DNA from: Limenecus sp048360435
GTDB taxonomy: Bacteria; Cyanobacteriota; Vampirovibrionia; Gastranaerophilales; Gastranaerophilaceae
Length of the DNA stretch: 64,000 nt
Direction: 5' to 3'
Assembly: GCA_048360435.1 (NCBI GenBank)
Contig: DBGCOP010000038.1
Span: 5,570 to 69,569 of the forward strand
Shown here: one piece after another, positions 25,355-33,917 of the stretch
Layout: the number at the start of each line of letters is the position of its first letter
How positions within the stretch are numbered: position 1 is the stretch's first letter
Translations under genes and position numbers: made by a program
The notes under the pieces: generated by a model
The model's database searches: none
What the model was told of the DNA's origin: nothing
Seen by the model: only the letters and a program-made list of their open reading frames with translations

Positions 25355-26478
25355 TGAAAATCCCGAAGATTGAACTTCCTTTCAAAATTTTTGACGGATA
25401 TATTACAAAACAGGTGTTTGCTGCTACGCTGGTGTGTATTTTCCTTTTTGTTGTAATCTGGATTGCACCGGAGACACTTTTGAAGGTTATCAAAAGAACT
25501 CTTTCAGGAGATTATACACCATGGGTGGCAATACAGCTTCTGGTTTATGAAGTTCCGAAAATTGTCGGAAAAGCTCTGCCTGTCGGGCTGCTTCTGGGGA
25601 CATTGTTCACTTTTGACAAACTCACAAAGGATTCTGAGCTGACGGTTTTAAGAGGCATTGGACTTTCCTTCTGGAGGATTGTTTATCCTATTGCGGTTTT
25701 GAGCGTATTTGTTTCAGTGCTTTGCTTTTCTCTGTATAATACTTTGATTCCTTACAGCGAAAAGCGAATTAATGACTTAAAACATGAAAGATATCAGACT
25801 CATTTTGTTTTTACGGAAAAAGCTGATAAAGACACATTGAAGAAGATAATCGTCGTACCTTCTTATCACGACGACCAGATTAGTCATCCTTTGATTTTAA
25901 ATTTTGATGCTAATCCTTATACTAACATTAGCGTTTTGGACAGTATCTTACAAGCGGATTATGCTGTTTATACAAAAGACAGCTGGGTTGTATATAACGT
26001 GAAAAAATATGACCTTGCTGATGACGGGGTTTTTGAAAGTATAACGAACGAAAAATCCGAGCAGATTTTAAAAGGTGAAAAAGCAAATGTTGCTTACAAA
26101 CTCATGTCTTATTCGACTAAGCGAGATCGTGAATTGAATAATGCGGAAATTACTGATTATATAAAAATGCTGAACGAAGAAGGGCTGAAGGACGAATATA
26201 GATTCATGCTGAACAAATACCTTCAACGGTATTTCCATTCTGCGATATGTATTTTGTTTGCGGTTCTGGGTTGTCTTCTCGGTTTCAGCAAGCCCAGAGA
26301 ACAAAAACTCGTAAATTTTGTAATCGGTATAGGTATAGTTTTTGGCTATTACATCACGCTTCCTTTTTTCGATATGTGTGCTGAGAAAGGAATTCTGAGC
26401 CCTTATATCACATCATCAATCCAGCCCATAGCTATATTCATTGCAATATTCATATTCAAAAAAATAAAAGACTTGTAA
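25354..26478 (+). CDS. LptF/LptG family permease (YjgP/YjgQ)
   Basis: 374 residues. The layout is that of the Lpt permeases: three N-terminal membrane helices (about 18-38, 62-88, 105-128), a large periplasmic beta-jellyroll domain (about 135-285), then three C-terminal helices. It pairs with LptB, to which it is coupled by TAATG. Only one permease gene is present, so either a homodimer or a second subunit elsewhere must be used. Sequence alone does not decide between LptF and LptG. Confidence 0.88.
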   Translation: MKIPKIELPFKIFDGYITKQVFAATLVCIFLFVVIWIAPETLLKVIKRTLSGDYTPWVAIQLLVYEVPKIVGKALPVGLLLGTLFTFDKLTKDSELTVLRGIGLSFWRIVYPIAVLSVFVSVLCFSLYNTLIPYSEKRINDLKHERYQTHFVFTEKADKDTLKKIIVVPSYHDDQISHPLILNFDANPYTNISVLDSILQADYAVYTKDSWVVYNVKKYDLADDGVFESITNEKSEQILKGEKANVAYKLMSYSTKRDRELNNAEITDYIKMLNEEGLKDEYRFMLNKYLQRYFHSAICILFAVLGCLLGFSKPREQKLVNFVIGIGIVFGYYITLPFFDMCAEKGILSPYITSSIQPIAIFIAIFIFKKIKDL

Positions 26479-26490
26479 GGTCAGGTGACG

Positions 26491-27330
26491 ATGAAAAAAT
26501 TTTTAACGATAATGGTTTTATTAACAGCAGCCATGCTTTTTTGCAGCAAAGCGGATGCTGACTTGATTTGTAATGATTGCAGCAACATTGAAATTTCTAA
26601 CAGCAGCGGACTTTATATTATCCATATTCCGGCAGCGAGAAAATCAAGAATTGAACCTTATATTACAAAGTTTTTGACTACCAATAGAGACGTGTTCAAA
26701 AAAACGGGTGCTGAACTTGTGATTAATGCGGGGTATTTTGACCCGAAGAATCACGGAACATCATCTTATGTGGTAATAAATAAGGAGACTGTGCTTGACC
26801 CTGAGGAGAATACTGCTTTGATGGAGAATAAGGCACTTGTTCCTCATATGAAAAAAATATTAAACAGATCTGAATTTCGGATTTTGAACTGCCGCGGCAA
26901 TATCAAATATGAAATTGCTCCTCACAATGCAAAAATCCCTTTCAGATGTGAACTTGTTCATTCTATTCAGGCAGGGCCTCTTCTTTATCCTGACTTGAGA
27001 CTCGAGGAAGAATATTTTGTTTCAAAAGAAAACGGCAAGGTCGTAAGAGATTCGATTTCTGCGTTGAAAAAATGCGCAAGAACAGCAATTGGCTACAAAG
27101 ATGATGACCTTTATATAATCATTGCAACAACAAAACACAAACTCACCCTGCCTGAACTGTCAGAGGTTTGCCGGCAGCTTTCTTTGGACAAAGCAATGAA
27201 CTTTGATGGAGGCGGTTCTACGTCTTTGAATTTTAAAGGGACGAAAAACCCGGATTACAAAAACTGGGAAATTACCTCTGACAAGGATAAAAACGCCAGA
27301 AAGCTGAAATCGTTTCTTGTAATCTATTAA
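26491..27330 (+). CDS. Secreted phosphodiester glycosidase-like protein (NAGPA domain)
   Basis: 279 residues from the ATG at 26491; GTG at 26485 is in frame. A signal peptide (MKKFLTIMVLLTAAMLFCSKADA) is evident. The mature domain has VINAGYFDP (about 79-87), then a central region, and ends with AMNFDGGGSTSLNF, the metal-binding DGGGS signature of the phosphodiester glycosidase (NAGPA) family. Members hydrolyse GlcNAc-phosphodiesters or related cell-wall linkages outside the membrane. It follows the lptF/G gene by 12 nt and is probably in the same operon. Confidence 0.85.
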   Translation: MKKFLTIMVLLTAAMLFCSKADADLICNDCSNIEISNSSGLYIIHIPAARKSRIEPYITKFLTTNRDVFKKTGAELVINAGYFDPKNHGTSSYVVINKETVLDPEENTALMENKALVPHMKKILNRSEFRILNCRGNIKYEIAPHNAKIPFRCELVHSIQAGPLLYPDLRLEEEYFVSKENGKVVRDSISALKKCARTAIGYKDDDLYIIIATTKHKLTLPELSEVCRQLSLDKAMNFDGGGSTSLNFKGTKNPDYKNWEITSDKDKNARKLKSFLVIY

Positions 27331-27397
27331 TGTTTATTTTGTTGCATTTTCGGGCATTATCCATGTGTAAGCGTGTGCTGTTAGGAAAGGCTGCATT

Positions 27398-27490
27398 ATG
27401 GATAAGTTTCTTGAAACGCTCAAAGAAGTAGTAAGAATGTGCGCACTCATCTGCCGCAAGGGTCTTTCTACTATGTTTGGAGTGTATTAG
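27398..27490 (+). CDS. Possible 30-residue small protein
   Basis: A short ORF, MDKFLETLKEVV then a Cys-containing half ending FGVY. AGGAAAGG (27383-27390) sits 7 nt before the ATG, a strong SD. The N-terminal half would be an amphipathic helix. It lies between two convergent genes and ends 14 nt before the speE stop. I recognise no family; an accidental ORF remains possible. Confidence 0.35.
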   Translation: MDKFLETLKEVVRMCALICRKGLSTMFGVY

Positions 27491-27504
27491 ACAAGTCTGA
27501 AGAG

Positions 27505-28344
27505 CTATTTTGTTAATTCTTTTACAAAATTAGGCAGAGCAAAACTTGCAAGGTGATATTCCTTGTTGTAAATCTTGCAGAGCTTTGTTATTTTTTCTGC
27601 TCTTTCTTCGTCAATGAAATCAAACGGTCTTACGGTTTCGGAACAGAAACACCAGCTCCAGTATCCGCCCGGATAAGAAGGAATCGGACCTGTGAAGGTG
27701 TCAACAATCGGGAAGACTTTTCTCAAAAGCGGGTACATCTTTTTCATTTCAGCCTGATTTATGAAAGGGGATTCAGACTGTGCAGCCATGATTCCGCCTT
27801 CTTTGAGTGCTTCTTTTACGTTTGTGTAAAACTCTTCTGTGAAGAGCCCTTCGCCCGGTCCCATCGGGTCTGTGGAGTCGATGAGGATTATGTCATATTG
27901 AGCTTTTTTGTCTTTGATGAATTCGATTGCATCTTCGACTTTAACTTCGACTTTCGGGTCATCTAGGCCGCAGGCGATTGTGGGAAGATATTTTTTGCAG
28001 GCATCTACAACCATGCCGTCTATTTCGCACAGGACTACATTTTTTACAGTTTCATGTTTGAGAACTTCTCTGATTGTACCGCCGTCACCGCCGCCGATTA
28101 CGAGGACGGATTCGGGTTTTTTGTGAGACATCATCGGGATGTGAGAAATCATTTCATGATAGAAAAACTCGTCTCTTTCTGTTGTCATCATTAGTCCGTC
28201 TAGGGTGAGGACTCTGCCCATTGATTCTGTGTCAAAGATGTCGACTTTTTGAAATTCGGATTGTCCGCTGAAGAGTGTTTCTTTTACGGTCATGCAGCAG
28301 CCGAAGCCGTCTTTGCTGAGTTCGCAGTATTTCATATCTAGCAT
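27505..28344 (-). CDS. speE: Spermidine synthase
   Basis: 279 residues from the ATG at 28344, with AGAGGAAA about 7 nt upstream. A longer reading to 28443 adds an unconserved leader. It transfers aminopropyl from decarboxylated SAM to putrescine. VIGGGDGGTIREVLKH (SAM-binding loop) and IDSTDPMGPGEGLFT (substrate loop with the catalytic Asp) are clear, as is YPGGYWSWCFCS near the C-terminus. No speD is adjacent. It is divergent from the XRE regulator. Confidence 0.94.
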   Translation of the reverse strand: MLDMKYCELSKDGFGCCMTVKETLFSGQSEFQKVDIFDTESMGRVLTLDGLMMTTERDEFFYHEMISHIPMMSHKKPESVLVIGGGDGGTIREVLKHETVKNVVLCEIDGMVVDACKKYLPTIACGLDDPKVEVKVEDAIEFIKDKKAQYDIILIDSTDPMGPGEGLFTEEFYTNVKEALKEGGIMAAQSESPFINQAEMKKMYPLLRKVFPIVDTFTGPIPSYPGGYWSWCFCSETVRPFDFIDEERAEKITKLCKIYNKEYHLASFALPNFVKELTK

Positions 28345-28594
28345 AGTGATTTCCTCTTTTTTGTGTTCGGTGTTTATGATTATAGCATGTAAATATTTTG
28401 TGTTAACTGTGAATATTTTGGTGGTGTTACATAAACGGAACATATATTAAATTAATTGATTCATTTTGTGATAGCCTGCCCCGTAGGGTTCGTGTTGTTG
28501 TTGTTGTGTGTGTGTGTGGCTCTTCGGAATTATATATTCATAAATCGCCAAATTGTCCCTGTATTTTAATTTGAAATTCCTTTAAGTTTCCAAT
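28345..28594. promoter_or_regulatory. Divergent speE/XRE intergenic region with simple repeats
   Basis: This 250-nt region contains (TTG)4 at 28495-28506 followed directly by (TG)6 at 28507-28518, about 76 nt upstream of the XRE ATG. It must contain the promoters of both genes, but I cannot assign -35/-10 boxes with confidence. I see no ORF or RNA gene in it. Confidence 0.4.
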
Positions 28595-28915
28595 ATGGAT
28601 TATCAGAAATTAATTAATAACGGAATAAAAAGGCTTAGAGAAAAAACAGGCTTAACTCAAGAACAGTTTGCTGAGAAAATTAATTTGTCAACAAAAGGAC
28701 TTAGCAATCTTGAAAGAAATAGGTATCAGCCAAACCCTGAAACAGTAGATATGATATGCAAAGCTTTTGACATCCACCCCGTTGACCTGCTTCTCGAATA
28801 TCCCGAAGCACTCGACTCAAACGATGCACTGAAACAAATAAATGTAATTTTAAAGACCTATTCAAAAGAAGAACTCAACAAACTGCTCAAAGTTTTGAGT
28901 GTACTGAAAGATTAA
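28595..28915 (+). CDS. XRE-family transcriptional regulator
   Basis: 106 residues. A helix-turn-helix of the lambda-repressor type covers about residues 6-62 (LREKTGLTQEQFAEKINLS...GLSNLERNRYQP). The C-terminal 40 residues form a short helical region (LKQINVILKTYSKEELNKLLK), probably for dimerisation. No SD is visible. It is a stand-alone gene with a terminator behind it; no toxin or prophage genes are adjacent. The target is unknown; self-regulation or speE control would be the simplest guesses. Confidence 0.88.
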   Translation: MDYQKLINNGIKRLREKTGLTQEQFAEKINLSTKGLSNLERNRYQPNPETVDMICKAFDIHPVDLLLEYPEALDSNDALKQINVILKTYSKEELNKLLKVLSVLKD

Positions 28916-28933
28916 ACCGAAAATTAAGCATAA

Positions 28934-28964
28934 AAAAGAGAGGAACAACTCCTCTCTTTTTTTC
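28934..28964. terminator. Bidirectional terminator between XRE and MFS genes
   Basis: AAAAGAGAGGA (28934-28944) pairs perfectly with TCCTCTCTTTT (28950-28960), 5-nt loop, with T-run on one side and A-run on the other. It can serve both convergent genes. Confidence 0.88.
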
Positions 28965-28976
28965 TTTATTTATAAA

Positions 28977-30434
28977 CTATGCACATTTTTTCTTGAAGCA
29001 CATCGGAAGACATATCAAAGCACAAATCAATGCTGACAATCCCCAGAACGCAAGTGCTCCGTTCCAGCCGAATTTGTCAACAACAAAACCTGTGCCCAGA
29101 CCGGAAAGCATTGCTCCGACATATCCGAATGTTCCTGTGAAACCTGTCACCGCAGAGGCAACTTTCTTTGAGCTTGATTCGATTGCACAAACTCCGCCAA
29201 TCAACATTTGAGGGCCGTAGGTGAAGAAACCTGAAAAACCGATCAGCAATATGTCGATTACGCCCGAGCCGTTAATTTTTAATACATCCACCATTGATTT
29301 GCCGGTTAGAGCAAAGAATGCACTGTCGATGAAGTTTGTTCCTGTTCCGTTGAAGTACAAGCCGAGCATACAGACGATTACACCGACGAGGAAAATAACG
29401 TTGATTGGTGCTCTTGCTCCTTTAAAGACTTTGTCTGATATAATACCTGCCGAAATTGTTCCGAAAAATCCGAACAATGGAAGACAAGCAAGTTTCATTG
29501 AAGCGAGTTCAAGAGTGTTTTTCTTTGCTTCAACGAGGTATTTAATAATCCAATCTTCCGTGCCGAAACGAATTACATAAACGAACACATAAGCCATGGC
29601 GAGTGCCCAGATAGCTTTGTTTGTCAAAACGTTTTTCACAAGAATCTGCATGTATGACATTCCGTCGTCTTCAGCTTCTGTTTTTGCTGTTTCTTGTACA
29701 CGTTCAGGTTCTCTGTATTCTTCTACATCGGGAAGACCGATTGTCTGCGGTTTATCTCTCAGTCTGTTAAACATCCACAAAGCTACGATTATAGCGAGAG
29801 TGCCCGGTATATAGAAGGCTGCTTGCCAGCCGAATTTTGCAATTGCAAAGCCGGAAAGAATTACGGCAAGAAACGTACCTGTCTGGTGTGATGTTGACCA
29901 CATCGCCCATTTTGTTGCTCTTTCCGAGTTAGAAAACCAGTAGGTCAAGCTTTTTGCAACAGGAGGAAATCCCATAGACTGGAACCAGCCGTTGCATCCC
30001 CAGAAAAATGCCAGAACCCACAAAAGGATTGTTGCGGAAGGCAGTCCGAAGAAGGTGAATTTTCCCGGTGTGAAAACGAAAAAGCTCAAAGCAAAACAGA
30101 TGTTCGCCAAACCTGCCAGAATCAAGCCTGTGGGCAGGAATTTTCTTACGTCTGAACGGTCTGCTATCATTCCGTTAACGAATTTTCCGATTGCATAAGT
30201 GAAGTACAAGGAGCTTCCAATCACACCCAGTTCAAGGTTTGAATAGCCCAGTTCTTTACTCATTGACGGCAAAGCTGCCGCAATATTTTTTTTGCATAAA
30301 TAAAACATTGCATAGCCGATAAAACAAGAATAAAACATTCTCAATCTGAAATGAGAGTATGTTTTTTTGATTTGTTCTTCGTCTTTAATAGGTTCGGCTG
30401 CTGCCGGTTCTTTAAAAAATTCTAATAATCCCAT
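28977..30434 (-). CDS. MFS transporter, organophosphate:phosphate antiporter type
   Basis: 485 residues, about 12 membrane helices. The early sequence AMFYLCKKNIAAALP then GVIGSSLYFTYAIGKFVNGMIADRSD(V)RKFLP matches the GlpT/UhpT/UhpC branch, which exchanges sugar phosphates or glycerol-3-phosphate for inorganic phosphate. A charged central loop (about 230-250) separates the halves. No uhpAB-type regulators or glp genes are adjacent. Substrate cannot be fixed; UhpC-like sensing is an alternative. Confidence 0.87.
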   Translation of the reverse strand: MGLLEFFKEPAAAEPIKDEEQIKKTYSHFRLRMFYSCFIGYAMFYLCKKNIAAALPSMSKELGYSNLELGVIGSSLYFTYAIGKFVNGMIADRSDVRKFLPTGLILAGLANICFALSFFVFTPGKFTFFGLPSATILLWVLAFFWGCNGWFQSMGFPPVAKSLTYWFSNSERATKWAMWSTSHQTGTFLAVILSGFAIAKFGWQAAFYIPGTLAIIVALWMFNRLRDKPQTIGLPDVEEYREPERVQETAKTEAEDDGMSYMQILVKNVLTNKAIWALAMAYVFVYVIRFGTEDWIIKYLVEAKKNTLELASMKLACLPLFGFFGTISAGIISDKVFKGARAPINVIFLVGVIVCMLGLYFNGTGTNFIDSAFFALTGKSMVDVLKINGSGVIDILLIGFSGFFTYGPQMLIGGVCAIESSSKKVASAVTGFTGTFGYVGAMLSGLGTGFVVDKFGWNGALAFWGLSALICALICLPMCFKKKCA

Positions 30435-30554
30435 TTATTTCCAACTCTCTATTGTGTGTACGGTAAAAAAATTATCCCAGAAAAATGCACTGATTACAAT
30501 TAAAGTAAAATTATGTTAAAATCGTTTCATATATTATTTTGAGGAATTTATTTT

Positions 30555-31889
30555 ATGGAACACATTCATAATTTTGTCGCATCAAATGCTTTGATTATTT
30601 CATCAGCGATATTGATAATCGCTTATGTTTTTATTGCGTGGGAAAAGATTTCAAAGGTTACTGTTGCTATGATAGGTGCGTCTTTGACGATTATTCTCGG
30701 ACTTCTTGCGCAGTCAAAAGGGCATGATTCAATAGATCCTCATTATTTTATAAACTTTGTTGATTTTAATGTGATTTTTCTTTTAATCAGCATGATGATT
30801 ATTGTCAGCATTGCCAGCAAGAGCGGTGTATTTACATGGATAGCGAATGCTCTTTTGAAGAAGACCAAAGGGCACCCGACGAAGATTCTTATTGCGTTAG
30901 GTGTTTTTACAGCGATTGCTTCGGCTTTTCTGGACAATGTTACGACGGTTATTCTTGTTGTGCCTGTTACGTTTCTTGCTGCGAAGAAGCTGGACATAAA
31001 TCCGATTCCTTATTTAATTACAGAAATTCTGGCTTCAAACATTGGCGGTACGGCTACTTTAATCGGTGATCCGCCGAACATTATCATAGGCAGCAAAGCA
31101 GGATTTAGTTTTATGGACTTTTTGCTGGAGCTGACAGACATTGTTTGTCTGATTTTTGTAGTCAGCATGTTGATTCTGTGGTTATGTTTCAGGAAGCAGC
31201 TTGTTGCAAGCAAAGAAAAAATGGAAGAGGTTGCTCTTCTTGACAACAGCAAGACAATCACGGATATGAAGCTTGCGATTCGTTCTTCAATTGTACTTTT
31301 GCTGGTTATTTTAGGTTTTATACTTCATGATGTTATACATCTTGAGTCTTATGTAATAGCAATGGCAGGGGCTAGTTTCCTTTTGATTTTTGAAAGTCCG
31401 AAAAGGGTGTTAAACGGAATCGAATGGAACACTATCTTCTTTTTCATCGGGTTATTTATTATAATCGGCGGTTTTGAAGCCGCAGGCGGAATCTCTATGA
31501 TGGCGCAGTGGATTCTGGATGTAACAAAAGGCAACGAGACGGCTATGGCGATGTTGATTTTGTGGGCATCGGGTATTTTGTCAGGGATTGTCGACAACAT
31601 CCCTTACACCGCAACAATGGCACCTTTGATTTATCAGATACAGCTGGTTGAAGGTGCTCAATATGCACACCCCTTGTGGTGGTGTTTATCTTTGGGTGCT
31701 TGTCTTGGAGGAAACATGACAATTATCGGTGCGGCAGCTAACGTAATCGTTTCAGAAACCTCCGCAGCGCACGGAAAACCGATTTCGTTTATGAAATATT
31801 TAAAATATGGTATGCTCATTACTTTTGTATCACTGGTTTTGAGTTCAGCATACATATATTTCAGATTTCTTCTTCATGCACCGCACTAA
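30555..31889 (+). CDS. ArsB/NhaD-type ion transporter
   Basis: 444 residues with 11-12 predicted helices. Conserved patches are TAIASAFLDNVTTVILVVPVTF (about 116-137), GGTATLIGDPPNIIIG (about 165-180) and a C-terminal repeat GIVDNIPYTATMAPL with GGNMTIIGAAANVI. This double DN..T / G-x-P-N pattern belongs to the ion transporter superfamily (ArsB, NhaD, CitM). A Na+/H+ or anion role is possible; no arsenic genes are nearby. GAGGAA precedes the ATG. Its stop abuts that of the convergent GH13 gene (31889/31890). Confidence 0.87.
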   Translation: MEHIHNFVASNALIISSAILIIAYVFIAWEKISKVTVAMIGASLTIILGLLAQSKGHDSIDPHYFINFVDFNVIFLLISMMIIVSIASKSGVFTWIANALLKKTKGHPTKILIALGVFTAIASAFLDNVTTVILVVPVTFLAAKKLDINPIPYLITEILASNIGGTATLIGDPPNIIIGSKAGFSFMDFLLELTDIVCLIFVVSMLILWLCFRKQLVASKEKMEEVALLDNSKTITDMKLAIRSSIVLLLVILGFILHDVIHLESYVIAMAGASFLLIFESPKRVLNGIEWNTIFFFIGLFIIIGGFEAAGGISMMAQWILDVTKGNETAMAMLILWASGILSGIVDNIPYTATMAPLIYQIQLVEGAQYAHPLWWCLSLGACLGGNMTIIGAAANVIVSETSAAHGKPISFMKYLKYGMLITFVSLVLSSAYIYFRFLLHAPH

Positions 31890-33917
31890 TTAGACATTTT
31901 GTTTGTAAACCTGATGTTTGAAGGCTTGTTCAATGTCAGGAGTATTTACTTCGAAAACGTGTGCCTGAGCAGGTCCGAGGTCGATTTCAATTTCATTGTT
32001 TTTTGCTTCCCAACTGCTTCCTGTTCCGTATTTTGGAGACAGGTCTTTCAGTTCCTGAGTTTGTTTCAAGCCGGGTATAATAACTTTAACTTTTTGTTTT
32101 GAGTTTACGTCGTGGTTTGCAATTGTTACGAGAGTTTTTCCGTCTTTATGTCTTGCATAAGCAATGACTTCATCACGGCTGTTGCCCTTCACAGGCAGTT
32201 CTATATAGCTTCCTTTTGTGATAACTTCGCCGTATTGCGGTCTTACAACGTTCATCATATAACCGAAATGTTCACCTATGTCAGGGTTTTCTCCTCCCGG
32301 TTTTCTTGATTCGTTAAAGATATCGATGAATTCTGTATGTGTATAGTGAATTATATTATCTTTTGTCAGAGAAAATTCTTTGAAAAAGTCGAAGATGCCT
32401 TTATACTCCGGTTTATCTGCAATTTCTGCAATTTTTTTGTCTGCATCAGGGCTGTTTAAGAGTTTTTGAAGGTTTTCTCTGTTTTCGAATTTTGATGTGT
32501 GGAGCAAATCATTCACAGTGTCTTTGTAGACAGGGTTCTGGAGCAATTCGTTGAATGATTTATTAACATATTTTTTGTCATAAGGATAGATATATCTGTC
32601 ACCGGATTCATATCCTGTAACGATATACGGGTTTGTCATAGGCAATGTGGCTTGTATGACGTTTGTCATTTTGCAATAGTCAGGGCCGCCGTTCGACATC
32701 GGGCTTTTGTCATCGTGTGTGGCAAAAGAGCCGATTAAAGATTTGCCTTTGTTGTGGCTGTGAGACATTTGGAGGTTGTCTTTCACAAACTGGTGGAAGT
32801 CTTTTGCTTTCCATATATTGAAGATGTGATATTGTCCGTAATAAGAATCAAAACCGGCGTCAAGAGCTTCTTCAGGACGGTCGGCAGGCATGTTTTTCAT
32901 CGGTGAAGCATCTTCGTATGTATAACATTCTGCTAAGAAAGCAAATTCAGGGTCTTTGCTTCTTGCGTAAGATGTAATAATATCCCAGAATTCAGGCGGT
33001 TTTGCTCTGCCTACGTCGGCTCTGATTCCGTCGATTCCAAGATCTATGCACATATCAATGTATTTTTTATGATAGTCAATCAAAGCAGGATTCAGCGTTC
33101 TTTTGTCAGCATCATCCCACGGATTAAACATTCTGATGTCTTCCCAGCCTTCAGGAGTTTTAGGGTTGCCCTGAGCATCTGTTGCTCTCAGGTCAGGTCT
33201 TGCGTCATAAAGGTCAACTGACATACAGCTCGGGAGGTCAACCATTACTTTGATTCCCTTTTTATGACATTCTTTTATTGCATCTTTTGCTTCTTCATAA
33301 ACATTTTTCGGATTTCTCGGATCGTCGAGTTTCGGGTCTATGGAAAGATAATCCAAAGGTGCATAAACAGAACCTGCGCTGCCTTTTGCCGCAATCAATC
33401 CCGGAGGATTTATCGGCAGCCAGTGAAGTGTATTAATTCCGTATGATTTCAGTTCATCAAGACGTTCTACCATGTTAGTGAAATAGCCGGGTTCTTCACC
33501 GTTTTCAATAAGTCCGTTTCCGTCTGTGTCTTTTGCGTTGAAGGTTCTTGGAATCATTGCATAAATAACAGCCTGATTGTTCTGGAACATTGAACGAAGG
33601 TTGTTTTTATAGTTTGTTAAAGGTGCTGATTCTGTTTGTGTAACGTTTTGAACAGGTGCAGCTGAAGGAGTTTGGACTGTTCCTGCTTTAATCAGCAGTG
33701 CTGTCAGGAGGCTGCCGCCTGTTTGTTTTTTATACTGGTCGGCAATCGGTGTGGATACAGGAACAAACGCAGGGTTGGTTTGTGTAAGCTGTCCTTGAGA
33801 TTCCGCTGTGTGTTGAACCGGTGTTTGCTGTATATTCTGGTTTTGCATCATTTGTGCGAGCAATGATGCTTTGAAATTTTGTTTCAGCGCAGTTGTATAG
33901 CTAAGGTTATTTATCAT
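31890..33917 (-). CDS. GH13 alpha-amylase family glycosidase
   Basis: 675 residues. About 100 disordered Gln/Thr/Pro-rich residues precede a (beta/alpha)8 barrel. The nucleophile is the Asp in GIRADVGRAKPPEF, the acid/base is the Glu in FLAECYTYED, and the third acid lies in SFATHDDKSPM. An EF-hand-like loop DTDGNGLIE around 130-138 probably binds calcium. No signal peptide is visible, so it may act in the cytosol on storage alpha-glucan. It is third in an operon with two membrane proteins: its ATG overlaps the preceding stop as ATGA, with AAGGAG as SD. Exact linkage specificity cannot be read. Confidence 0.88.
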   Translation of the reverse strand: MINNLSYTTALKQNFKASLLAQMMQNQNIQQTPVQHTAESQGQLTQTNPAFVPVSTPIADQYKKQTGGSLLTALLIKAGTVQTPSAAPVQNVTQTESAPLTNYKNNLRSMFQNNQAVIYAMIPRTFNAKDTDGNGLIENGEEPGYFTNMVERLDELKSYGINTLHWLPINPPGLIAAKGSAGSVYAPLDYLSIDPKLDDPRNPKNVYEEAKDAIKECHKKGIKVMVDLPSCMSVDLYDARPDLRATDAQGNPKTPEGWEDIRMFNPWDDADKRTLNPALIDYHKKYIDMCIDLGIDGIRADVGRAKPPEFWDIITSYARSKDPEFAFLAECYTYEDASPMKNMPADRPEEALDAGFDSYYGQYHIFNIWKAKDFHQFVKDNLQMSHSHNKGKSLIGSFATHDDKSPMSNGGPDYCKMTNVIQATLPMTNPYIVTGYESGDRYIYPYDKKYVNKSFNELLQNPVYKDTVNDLLHTSKFENRENLQKLLNSPDADKKIAEIADKPEYKGIFDFFKEFSLTKDNIIHYTHTEFIDIFNESRKPGGENPDIGEHFGYMMNVVRPQYGEVITKGSYIELPVKGNSRDEVIAYARHKDGKTLVTIANHDVNSKQKVKVIIPGLKQTQELKDLSPKYGTGSSWEAKNNEIEIDLGPAQAHVFEVNTPDIEQAFKHQVYKQNV

